Shown here: piece by piece, positions 36,312-49,660 of the stretch
Position numbering within the stretch: the first letter of the stretch is position 1
How the letters are laid out: the number at the start of each line of letters is the position of its first letter
From: Branchiostoma floridae
Lineage: Eukaryota > Chordata > Leptocardii > Amphioxiformes > Branchiostomatidae
Length of the DNA: 64,000 nucleotides
NCBI RefSeq assembly: GCF_000003815.2
Contig: NC_049980.1
Coordinates: 23,511,249 to 23,575,248 of the forward strand
Reading direction: 5' to 3'
Notes under the pieces: generated by a model
What the model was told of the DNA's origin: nothing
Databases searched by the model: none
The model's input: the letters and a program-made list of their open reading frames with translations, nothing else
Translations under genes and position numbers: made by a program

Positions 36312-38361
36312 CTCCTCTGGTCATGTGTGCAAGAATTGCCTGCAGGAGTAGCCAGGGTACCACCCCCAATAGTTACCACTGGCTCATTCTTTTTGCTTGA
36401 GCCATCAGTAAGTATTGAAAGTAGTACCCAGACTACTGCAGGAGACCTATGGCAAAATGTATCCTGTTTGTTTAGGACCTTGGAGCCTACCCACACAGAG
36501 AGAATAACATAATGAGAATGAATATGTAACTTTTTGATTTGGTCTATCCTGTTTGCTAATTCACCAGAATACAGACAAGCCAAACATAAGCGTTGTATTC
36601 CCTTCTTGGTACAGTTACTTGTTGTTGTACATGTAAGCTTGATGGCAGCTGAATAACAGACTCTGCAATAAGGTTAGAATACTTGATTTACCCCAGGTCT
36701 ATGGAACTGTTCATTGTAGGTAAGAAGAGAAGCCAAATTACTGCAAACATTGAAAGATGTTTGTCAGGGACCGTACACAGGAAAGTTGGTAACAAAAGTG
36801 ATGCATTGACTTTTGCTACGCTTAAAATCAATTAATTATTTGCTTGTTCAACATGTAAATGTGGTACTGTAAACACCTTGTTAAAGCTCTACTGTATGTT
36901 GTACAGTACCGGAACTGTGTTTAATTTGAATGGCCCTTTAGTTAGAGGTGAACCTTGAAATGTTGCACATGTGAAAATAGCATGTATGTTTGGGGTCACG
37001 GTCATTGATAGTGTTAAGTGTGTGTGTGTTTCAAATGTAGAAATATCAAACATTTGTCATGAGGTCTCAAAGATTTTTTCACGAGAATCATTAAACTTGA
37101 AAGTTACCCAGATAGTGGTGTTACACATTGCTCTGAACTTGTGGTGGATGGGTTCAACCATTGTGCATATCCTCTAGACTGGTGGAAGAGTTTGTTCTAT
37201 GATGAAAGAATTGATAAAATGATTGAATGCTACAATTGCCTTTTTTTATCAATGTACTACCTTCATCGGTCAAGCATAGTTAAGTGTTATAGAATTGCTA
37301 CATAACTGCACATGTGTAGAGAGGTTGTCAAACAAAAATGGTAGGTCTTTTCATTGTTGTTAGGCAGTCGCAGCCAATCCCTCTTACATCAGAAGCCACC
37401 TAGCCCATCTGTTGGCCGTCTACATTGTTATACAACAAAGCCTTTTTGTTCACAAACTTGCCCATGAAAATGTCAGTATTATCTTCATTTCCAAAGGGGA
37501 AGGAAAATCATTATTACCCATTGTCAACCACTCCTGGCCATCTGTTCTCAGTGTTATATATAGGACCTTAGTAGTACATGTACTTCAAAAGAAATGGATG
37601 TGGCTGGGGTTATTTAGATTTTTTTCTTCTTTTACTTTCCTCCTGTTTTATGACCCAAATTATGCCTGTTTATAACTGTCACCAGCACTAACTGATGGAT
37701 TTCAATATAAGTTTGATTCATTCTTGCTGGATGCCCGTAACAGGAAAGATGTAGAGGGAAGAGGGTAATTTTTTAAAGTAATGATAATAAAGACGAGGAC
37801 AAATGTGCAACACATCTAAACACTATGAACAAGAACAAAGGGGACCACTAAAATTTAGGAAAAACCTGTACCAGAATGTTTACACGGATCCTCTGAAAGT
37901 ACCCTCTTCGGAAGCGGCTCTCAATGGCCTTTCCTGACCCACCAATGATCTTAAAGAGGACTCCTTGCCCAAACTTAAAGAAAGACTTGCACCAAAATAT
38001 ATTCCGGAGATATTTTATTCAATATTTCATCGTCAAATGGCCCATTGCGTTGGCTGCTATTCTATTATCGACATGGGCCAAGACGGCTGATGACGTTGTT
38101 AGCTCGGCGTCATCTACGTCGGAACCTCAACTTGTGGGTGGTCACTTTCCGTCTCCGACGTCAAGACCGTCTACGTTTTGCTGGGAGCGAGAAGGAAAAA
38201 ACATTGTCGTTCATGCCCAGTGAGTTGACTGGACATCTAAAAAAAGATTTTAAAAATTATCTGATAAATAACATTCTAGTGTTCAGTTGAACAAGAAGTA
38301 TTCGACCTTAACTGGCGTATCCGTATGTCTAAAATAGGCACTTGAGGATTTAACATGAATT
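36312..38361. other. YTHDC2 3'UTR and 3' flank of the minus-strand gene
   Basis: The YTHDC2 3'UTR runs from 36312 to about 37800, with AATAAA at 37786-37791. On the minus strand a polyA signal (TTTATT on +) lies at 38014-38019, and a possible further 3' exon with acceptor CGCTCCCAG lies near 38180. No other gene is evident; ORFs on + at 37924-38290 have no support. Confidence 0.5.
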
Positions 38362-39139
38362 TCAATTTGCACAAAGTTTTAAAACATAGTAAGGATAACA
38401 GATACAAGATATAAATGCACACGCAAGTCGCAGCAGGCAACAATGCCAACGGGATGATGCGTTCCCAGGAATGAATACTGGTCCTGAGCTTACGATTCTC
38501 ACGGTGCCCCAAACTTGCGTCTTCACCTGATGATGTACATCCTAAAAATCAACTAAACTCGTGCTGTCTGAATTAGTTTTGAAGGTAACTAAAACTTCAT
38601 TGGACTTCTCATGATGCCACGTTGAGTGAACGTTACCCTGTTAAAACCGACTCATCAGCTCAAAATATTGACAGGAATATTGTTTTCCCAACTTACCTGA
38701 TGGAAACGATTCAGCCAGAAACACTTAAACAGCGAAGAAAAGCTTATTTTGAGCCTCCGTGTACACATCTCGTGCAACCCGCTGGGAATCCGCTCCTTGT
38801 TGTCAGTGTCTTGAGCTCGAGTGACTGTTCGGGCAAAACAAATCATATGTCGGTACATGTACGTGCAGGAGCTCAGGCCAGGTTGCAAAATTTTGTACTC
38901 CAATATTTGGGCAAGTTTGCTTTCGGTTTTTGCATGTCTTCCCGTTCGTTTTCTTTGGACTTTTCTTTCAACATCATGACTAGTTAGGGAGCAAGTGGAG
39001 AAGAGCAACCAAAAAAAAGTTGAAAGTCCTACTTAAATGCTCCGTTGAAAATTCTATTTTCCTGTACCATATTGAATAACTTACCTTCATTGGCCAGTAT
39101 TAATACGGTGAAGATACACAGGAGAAACAAGCGTGACAT
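38362..39139 (-). CDS. Putative small secreted cysteine-containing protein, unrecognised
   Basis: I do not recognise this protein. Exon 1 (39085-39139) encodes MSRLFLLCIFTVLILANE, a convincing signal peptide, with donor AATGAAG/GTAAGT. Exon 2 (38697-38824) has acceptor gcccgaacag and donor CATCAG/GTAAGT, and encodes VTRAQDTDNKERIPSGLHEM then CTRRLKISFSSLFKCFWLNR. Exon 3 (38541 down) has acceptor gatttttag and, read through to TGA at 38362, ends with a Cys-rich stretch (WHCCLLRLACAFISCICYPY). Total 120 residues. All junctions keep phase. Exon 3 contains two strong internal donors (ACC/GTGAGA and ATC/GTAAGC), so the 3' half may instead splice to an exon near 38180 that ends in a stop before the polyA signal at 38014-38019. 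The signal exon and exon 2 are the best supported parts; the C-terminus is uncertain. No insulin-type cysteine spacing fits. Confidence 0.45.
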
Positions 39140-39674
39140 GGCTGTTCTGCTCTTGAAGACTCTTTGACTTCTTTTGCGCGCAAGGAGTGACGTGTGGCGG
39201 TGCTTCAAATTCACCAGGCTGTTGCAATGTGTCCGACCGTCACGTTGAATGCGGTGAACGAAAGCTGTTACATGATTGATTTGATGCTGTATTGACTTGG
39301 CACATAGACTTTATTCTTGGACTTTTGGCAACAAAAGATCTTGCCGATTTAATACTCCAGCCGCCCAATGAGAAATTTACGAGAACACACATCTTTATAT
39401 TAAACTTTTTCAATTCACATGCAACTTAACTTGATGACAAGCTAAACATTCGGGACGTTTGATTTCACGTGTGAAAACGGAATTAGTGTACATTTTATGA
39501 TTAAAGACCGTTGAAGAGCAAATTCTTGATGCATGCATGAGATGACGATTTTTCCAGGTGATTTCAACCATACTTGCCCTTCTACAATGGCCTGCTAGAT
39601 GGCGCTACCGAGCAGCAAGTCCAACTTGTCTCCCAGCAGGCCCTGCGCCGTCCTTTCCCGATCCAGATTTCAAC
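39140..39674. promoter_or_regulatory. Divergent promoter interval upstream of RPS17
   Basis: 535 bp separate the start codons of the minus-strand putative secreted protein and RPS17. Just before the RPS17 ATG, a pyrimidine tract CCTTTCCCG at 39652-39660 is a candidate 5' terminal oligopyrimidine (TOP) start, usual for ribosomal protein mRNAs. The exact start site is not visible from sequence. Confidence 0.5.
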
Positions 39675-42678
<3,004 letters not shown>

Positions 42679-43058
42679 AATCAGACTTCATGTAAGAACT
42701 TTTCACAAATACAGGTCTTCTGATTGTTGGAATTGAGCATTTTTTTAAATAGATAGTATGAAAATTTCAATCCATAAAGGAAAGCAGTTAACAATGTTGA
42801 AACCTTTTGTGTTTGCATGCAGAATATAACTGTTCATGTTAAACTCCAAAGCTTATTTCAAAGCTGATAAAGTGATAATAATGAACATGTCATTTGAACA
42901 AGGCAACTTAAAATGTTGTTCCCCAAACAGTAGTTTCCAAGGACAACCTTTCTTGTTCCCTGACTGGCCACTATATTAATTCAAATTGAATCCCTTTCCT
43001 GCTTCCAATCAATCACTATGTTATACTCAACCTTGTTTTTGTGTCTTTTATTTGGCAG

Positions 43059-43136
43059 GAATTTGACTCCATCCCTGATGTACGGGTTTTGCAGCCTGTC
43101 GGAGTTCCTAGATTATTATATGCAGCTGATGTCTGA
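43059..43136 (+). other. Diverged duplicate of the RPS17 terminal coding exon
   Basis: After an acceptor tttatttggcag, a phase-0 frame reads EFDSIPDVRVLQPVGVPRLL then YAADV and stops with TGA. RPS17 exon 5 reads DFGNISGLQVTQPVGVPGFR then APKNP and stops. Both are exactly 78 nt (25 codons plus stop), share the acidic-F start, the Ile and the QPVGVP block at the same positions, and have similar bases after the stop (AATCAGAC / ATATGAC). The copy keeps acceptor, phase and frame, so it could serve as an alternative last exon or, if spliced from the donor at 42692, as a 3'UTR exon. It may also be dead. A polyA-like ATTAAA follows at about 43204. Confidence 0.75.
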
Positions 43137-43952
43137 ATATGACATGACTACTACAACAAGTCAGACACACACTATGTATGTTTCTCTGAAGAATAACAGC
43201 TGAATTAAAGAGAAACACATATAACAGTATGTTGTGTTTGTCATCCTTGTCTTCATTAGTCTTTAAGTGTGAGTGCAATCATGATTGTGTAAGGGCTAGG
43301 AGCTTTCATAAAAGCCTAAATACAAATGTAAATAGCCATTACATCACGTACAAGGTGATTTTAGAATAATGGATCTGGTTCTAATTATTGCAGTCTAATG
43401 TGCACAAAATACATGTACACACACATTCAGAGTGACTGTTAAGCCTTTGGTCTCTGTAAGGGGAAGGCAATCTGAAAGCCTTATGAAGCGGCTCTCCCCA
43501 GTTTTTTTCTTCTTTTTAGGTGTAGGCTGACTAAAATCGTGCATTGTCGCCGCCCTAGCTAGCTAGGAGAGGAGGAGGGGGTCATTAACCCAACCAGCGA
43601 GAGATTGTGTAAACACAGGCTAGGTTTTTTTGTTGGGCTTTCTAGTTTGTCAGGTTTCCTTGTCAGTTTGGCTGGCCAACTAAAAGAAAAACAAATCTTA
43701 AGCTATATGGCAACCAAGTACATATATGCATAATATACAGTACGAATTGTATTTATTTCTCTCAACAGACGTTAAACAGGAGAGTGAGTGTGTGTGTGTG
43801 TGAGTGAGGTGAGAACAATGTTGAAACTACCATACAACAAGGAATCATACTGACTATGGCAACCCAGATATACATGACGTTTTTGAAAAGAACTCTTGGT
43901 AAGATGGGTAATTCTGAAAAACAGGTGAAACCAAAGACAGTATCTAAAAACA

Positions 43953-44437
43953 TAAGGTCTCATTGATGTATTACTCCGCGAGTGGGTACCCTAAAAGAGA
44001 TCCGAGCCAAAAATGAACGGCTGCACGGACGCATGTTTTTAGTGGTGAGAAATTCCCTTTTAGCCAGCGGAACTGATCTCAAAAGTTAGATTGGTGAAAG
44101 CTTATTTGTAACTGAAGAAATTAGCAGGTAAAGTTTTGCAGCCGCGCGCTAGGTCGGAGGTACACAGTCGTGGGTTCTGAGTGGTGCGGTTGTATACTCG
44201 CAGCGAAAAAGTGCCTTTTGTGGGGATTGACTAATCGTAGTTTGTAATTGCTATAAAAAAAGTTCCTACGTATAGTCTACGTTGGCAATTTTTTCCCACG
44301 ATATAGGGTAAATGTGCTCGACATAGAATGAAAAATCTGCTGAAATTTCACGTAGCTTCATTATAAACGCGCCCATTTAAACCACGAATTATAACATAGA
44401 AGTCTATGAGAAGAAGAAACTCATCAATGAGACCTTA
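43953..44437. mobile_element. MITE with TAAGGTCTCATTGATG ends
   Basis: The left end TAAGGTCTCATTGATG is mirrored exactly by CATCAATGAGACCTTA at the right end. The 16-bp perfect repeat includes a TA on each side, fitting a Tc1/mariner-type target duplication. About 485 bp, no coding frame. Confidence 0.8.
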
Positions 44438-45696
44438 AAGAAACAGCCTGAGCCTAACCTGAAGAATATGAAAGCAATTAATTAGGAGTGAGCTATGTCG
44501 AAGCTGCATTTCACTATATAGCCAAAGGAAAAGGCTTCATGCTCCAGTTTACCAGAGGGTGACTGCTCTACTTCAAAGCAAATGCTGGATAGAAAGGTCA
44601 ATTTGCTGTGAGGTAACTACTTGAATTATTATCCTTGTGTTGACAAAATTTAAAAGAGCACTAAAGTCTATACCATATCCTTTGGCAAAAGTAATAAGTT
44701 TAAATATGTCCATGCACATGCACTTGCCTCAATACTATATTTTTTTGCCTACCTCTTACACATTAAGTGGGCCAGCAGAGAAACTCTGCAAAGCAGACCA
44801 TAGACCTAATCTCAAACTTTAAGCAGATCCCAGGTAGCTTGGAGAGGGACCATGCTTCGGCAGGGTTGTAATTACACGTTGAACCAATACTTGCAAAAAC
44901 AAATACGACAGTAAAAAAAATACTCACAATATGCAGGGAAAATTAAGAAAACGACCATTTGAGGTCAATAAATACTAACATCCAAGTCAAAATGCAAGTC
45001 CCGCTCGAATCGTCGGTCACAAATATACCACTATTTACGAGTTGACCTTTAACCCCAGTGATAGTGGTGGACGTGGATGAAATGTTTTGATCCGGTTACA
45101 ATTTTCGCTTTAAAGGTCCTTTCACGAAGGTGAGATTTGTTTTTCTCATGTGTAAAGTGTTTGTTAATTCTGTAGGTTAAGCCTATTATTTAAAAAGAGA
45201 AGCCATATGTTACGTGTCGCGCTAAATTCGGTAATTTCTGTAAAATTTGTTGGGGAGGGGGGTGAACACTCCGACAAGTCGCGTCGCGACAGAAACATAA
45301 ATTATTCTAACGTTACGTAAATCGGAAACATGATGATATACACACACGTCACCGTAAACTTTTGTATGTCCAACTTTTGTGACATAATGTTAGCGTGCAC
45401 AACACCGGGCAAGGTGTTCACACGCAGATGTCTCGTTTCTCGATCTCAAAAATGATAAAAACGAGTAACAAAAAGAGAGAAGAAAATATTAGATGTAGCG
45501 ATTAACGATATTATTGTGATGTATCATATGGAGACACATGATACTGTAGATCATTTTTCATTAGTCTAGCTGAAACTACTGTATAAGCTTAGTTGTTTTT
45601 ATTCCTTTTCACCCATTAGAGCACTTGTGGTCATTTGTGCATTTAGCTTTAACGGCATGAACATGCAATAAAGATTATTATTATTATTATAATAAC

Positions 45697-45842
45697 AACA
45701 TGCAAGCATGATTTATTATCGTTTACAATAGTATAGTGTAACATGTTAGACAATCTATAGCTTATTGATTGCTTTTAAACTTGTTGTGTCTAACATGTAA
45801 TGTTGTACTATTGTAAATGATAACAAATCATGCTTGTATGTT
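45697..45842. mobile_element. 146-bp full-hairpin foldback repeat
   Basis: Arms of about 57 bp (ACATGCAAGCATGATTTATT ... ACATGTTAGAC and its complement GTCTAACATGT ... CATGCTTGTATGT) face each other across a ~30-base loop, so almost the whole unit folds into one hairpin with few mismatches. It ends about 100 bp upstream of the ARFRP1 start codon, close to its promoter. Confidence 0.75.
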
Positions 45843-45939
45843 TTGTAGTATCAAATAGGAAATCTAGGCCACTGAGGGGTATTTATTTTTGACTCAACAT
45901 AACCATTTAACCCGGCAAACCATTTGTTATCCAGGCACC

Positions 45940-48200
45940 ATGTTCACATTGCTGCACGGTCTGTGGAAGTACCTGTTCCAGAGGGATGAATACTGTATAC
46001 TCATCTTGGGTCTTGATAATGCTGGCAAGACGGTATGTTCACTAAACAATAATTACAGTAATAATCATTATAATGTCTGTCTTCCATGCCAGAACATTTT
46101 GATAAAGAAAACTACACAAAACAGCCTTATTACAAGATGGCACAATAAGTCTAGATATCCATTATGAATGATTGACATCATAATGTGTGTTACTGTTAGT
46201 ACTTATAGTTTGGATCCCCCACTGACCATGTTGGTGGTTAATTGAAATACAGCAACAGCATATTATTTACATGTTTAAACAAACATACACTGTTAAGTCT
46301 GTTATGCAACATCAAAAACAATGTCTTGACATAGTTGTAAGGGAAGTCAGGTTGTGTGTTAAGAATTTTGACATGTCCATTGTTCATGCTGCAAAATCAT
46401 ATGATTCTCAGCAGAATTGCTCTTGATCATGTATGTAATTTTCCTGTCTCCAGACATTTCTAGAGCAAACCAAGATCCAGTTCACAAGAAACTACAAAGG
46501 CATGAACCTAAACAAGATCACAAGCACAGTGGGACTCAATGGTTTGTATGATCAGGTTATAAAAGAGCTCATAAAATTGCGTGTTTGTCTGCAGTAATTG
46601 TATCAGTAGCACAAATATGGCTACACTAGTATGCTGTAGCTTGCTAATGCTATTGCAGATTTTGTGTAATGCTGCATAATGTAGTGTTTAAATGAAGTAA
46701 AGTAGAGAAATTCAAGATACTAAGCCATCTTTTGACATACCATAGTTATTACTATTAGTACACTTGTATGTTTAGAACCTTAAAGGAAGTGTCCAACACC
46801 CAGTTGTATGAAAGATAAGATACATCTAATGTACATTTTAACAATCTCTGTGCCATTTTTACCACAGTTGGGAAGATTGACGTGGGTTCAGTCCGGCTGA
46901 TGTTCTGGGATCTGGGTGGACAGGAGGAGCTGCAGTCCCTCTGGGATAAGGTGGGACTTTTCAAACATCTTAGGACATGCATCATCTCACAAGGAGCATC
47001 AGAAGTAAAAGATATCATTAAAACCACAACCCTTCCAGTCATTGTTTTCATGCTTGGTTTTATTTTGTTGTGTTGACTGACATTTAGGCAAGGCTGCCCA
47101 ACAAGCCAAAGTCTATCAACTAAATACTTTTTTACCATTACACAACTCTAATATAAAGTAGATAGATTTGGTACTTGCAATTTCTGGTATGTGGATTCAC
47201 ACAGACACAACAAAGCTCCTGGATTAAATTTCCTTGTGCTTGAAACATTTTAACATACCTTGCTTGTGTGCATAACAATATTAAAACCTTTGTTGGCTTG
47301 TTGCTTTTTATGATTTTGTGTAAACCTGCCTTTTCCTTTCCTGCAGTACTATGCAGAGTCACATGGTGTCATTTACATGATAGACTCTGATGACAGGGAA
47401 AGGTTACCAGAATCCAAATTGGCTTTTGGTAGGTTGTCTCTTTTTTTTTCAATGAAAATTTCTAACTTGGGCACTTTCAAAAGCTATCTGGTTTTATGTA
47501 CACCTGGCTTTAGAGGTATTTTCTTGTTCTTCAGACAAGATGCTCGGTAGTGAATCATTGGAAGGTGTACCTCTTCTCGTAGTGGGCAACAAACAAGATA
47601 TTGAGGTAAGGAAAGGGATATCATTTTGTTGGAATTTACGTGTGTTGAATCAGCTTTTCTCCTTGACAGCATATTCTGCCCTTAACCTCTTTTTGGAAAA
47701 AGAATTTCATAGTTGTGCTGTGTTTCCTCATTTCAGAACTGCATGACAGTTGCAGATATAAAAGATGTTTTCAATGAGAGCGCACCTCGAATAGGCAAGC
47801 GGGACTGTCTGGTACAGCCAGTGTCAGCTCTGCAAGGGTGAGTTGGGACTCCAAAAGCACATGCTGTTATGCTAGCTCTATAAGGGATGGTGCAATTATA
47901 ATGTTGCAATTGAAGATGAGTGTATCAATTTATGTAATAGTGATAGCTACCAGTAAATTCACCATACATTGTTGTGTATGCCTTTACTTTATCTGAGAAC
48001 TGGCTGAAGATAAAGGTAACAAATGATGATTTATATCTACAAGATAATGTCATTATTGGTGTCAAAAATCTGTGTGGCACGTCTTGAATGCAGACTGTTG
48101 TTTCATCCACAGGACTGGGATTAATGAGAGCATTGAGTGGATCGTACAGTGTGTTAAGAGGAATATTCACAGGCCTCCCAAACGGAGTGACATCACCTGA
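45940..48200 (+). CDS. ARFRP1: ADP-ribosylation-factor-related protein 1, complete
   Basis: A small GTPase of the trans-Golgi that recruits ARL1 and golgins and is needed for endosome-to-Golgi and secretory traffic (yeast Arl3). Seven exons: 45940-46032, 46454-46541, 46868-46950, 47347-47428, 47535-47605, 47737-47837, 48113-48200 (TGA); 201 residues, the same length as human. G1 GLDNAGKTT at 24-32, switch I around TSTVGLN, G3 WDLGGQ at 74-79, G4 NKQD at 134-137 and G5 SAL near 170 are intact. The N-terminus MFTLLHGLWKY lacks the Gly2 myristoylation site of ARFs. It starts Met-Phe, like yeast Arl3, which is N-acetylated by NatC; the same is inferred here. The ATG follows a gcacc context. An AATAAA at about 49153 would give a ~950-base 3'UTR. 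Confidence 0.98.
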
Positions 48201-49660
48201 CACTTCTGCTGCCCTACACACTTGTACAAAATGAGTCCTGATGAGGCCAGCACTATTTACTGCTCCCTTGACTTGATGCAGTCCTCCAGGCACTCAGTAT
48301 GTGACATTATAAACATGTCAACTTCTCTATTACACTGATGACATCAGGATGACATGTATATATGTTGTTGGGCAGTGTCAGCTGTATGAACTGCAATCCG
48401 ACAAAGTATTGATTTGGGGATTCTTATAATTTTGAGATTTGATTACCAAGTCGTTGTTATTTCCTCTAAAAACACTACAGGGCTATTGAAATCATTTTTA
48501 TGAAAATCATATTATTGGAAGATACAAGCTTCTCTTCATCAAGAAAGAAGTTTAAAGAATATATAAGAGTCATTATGTGCCAAGGTCTCAAGCTCTCATA
48601 TATTTTGTTCTGCTATATTAATGTAGCATAAATTCATATTCTACCATGCTATCCACCTTGGAGTTAAAATAGACATGCATGTACATGTGTACCTTTGTAC
48701 TAAGGTCCGTCAAACTTATTGTGTTGTAGTATATTGTATTGGTTTGTTCATGGGAGGAAGCCCAGCATTTGAAAAAAAAAAGTGAAATGTTTATACACAT
48801 ATTACAAGTTGCATATGGAATAGTGACGCCTTTATTGCTATCTAGTCTTACCAGATATGGGAGGAGAAGCTTCCACAATGAAGAGAAAATACAAATCAAT
48901 ATATGAAGCATACTGAAGCACAAATAGAAACATGACTCAGTGTGAAAGAGAAATATAGTAATACAATTGATTTCCATTTTGCCATACATTCTGTACATAT
49001 ACAGCACATAGGTCCGTAGTTAATTGTGCAGTGCCAGCCTCTACTTTGTATTGAATGTTTCCAGTTCCATAACAAAGATAAGTCTGAAGAGGAAAAGAAA
49101 AGTCTACATATATATGATGTGTTTCCTCTTTGGTTGCACACTGTTTAACTGTAAATAAAGAAATTCTGTTGTCATTATTTATCTTTCATTTCACCAAGGA
49201 GGTTGAACCTCAACCTCTTTGATTTCACATAGTTACACATTTTAATGGTCTATATTGCATTTTACTGTTCTGTTATTTAACAAGTGGTGTGCATATCAAA
49301 TTCCATAAAAGTCAGGTGAACAGTCATGTGAATTTGTACTGGTAAACACAAGCTAACTTTTGCTGCTCCCTAAAATAGAGATTCTGGATGTGTAAACTCC
49401 TGCCTTTAGTTTCACACATGATTGTAAAATCTATTGTTGGCACTTAAAGAAGTGGCACCCTATCACTTGCCTTAACCTGACCTTCCTGTGGGGCAAGTTT
49501 TCAAATTCTTCTAAATAGTAAATGTAATCTCTATTGAACACAGTGCAACAACCAGTGGCGGCAACTTTCAAAAACAGAAGCCCCAAAGTAACTACTAGTT
49601 TTTACATTACTTCTTAACTGCAGCCCACAATCTAAAATCTAGCATAAAAAGACCAGAGTT
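48201..49660. other. Convergent 3' region of ARFRP1 and the F-box gene
   Basis: On +, the first AATAAA after ARFRP1 is near 49153. On -, a polyA signal (TTTATT on +) sits at about 48829. If both are used, the two 3'UTRs overlap by roughly 300 bases as natural antisense. No further gene is visible. Confidence 0.4.

Larger units (their letters stand above)
43137..45939. other. Intergenic region between RPS17 and ARFRP1
   Basis: Contains a GT-rich microsatellite near 43785-43810, the inverted-repeat elements at 43953-44437 and 45697-45842, and at about 45600-45690 a segment ending AATAAAGATTATTATTATTA that looks like the 3' tail of a non-LTR retroelement. No gene recognised. Confidence 0.5.

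Noticed and set aside
37924-38290. Plus-strand frame with MAFPDPPMILKRTPC and an overlapping second frame
   Set aside because: No homology, no splice context, and it overlaps the likely 3' end of the minus-strand gene.
38697-39139. Insulin/relaxin-like peptide on the minus strand
   Set aside because: Signal peptide and cysteines invite the idea, but the first cysteine pair is spaced by 13 residues (B chain needs 11) and the CC...C...C pattern does not fit an A chain.
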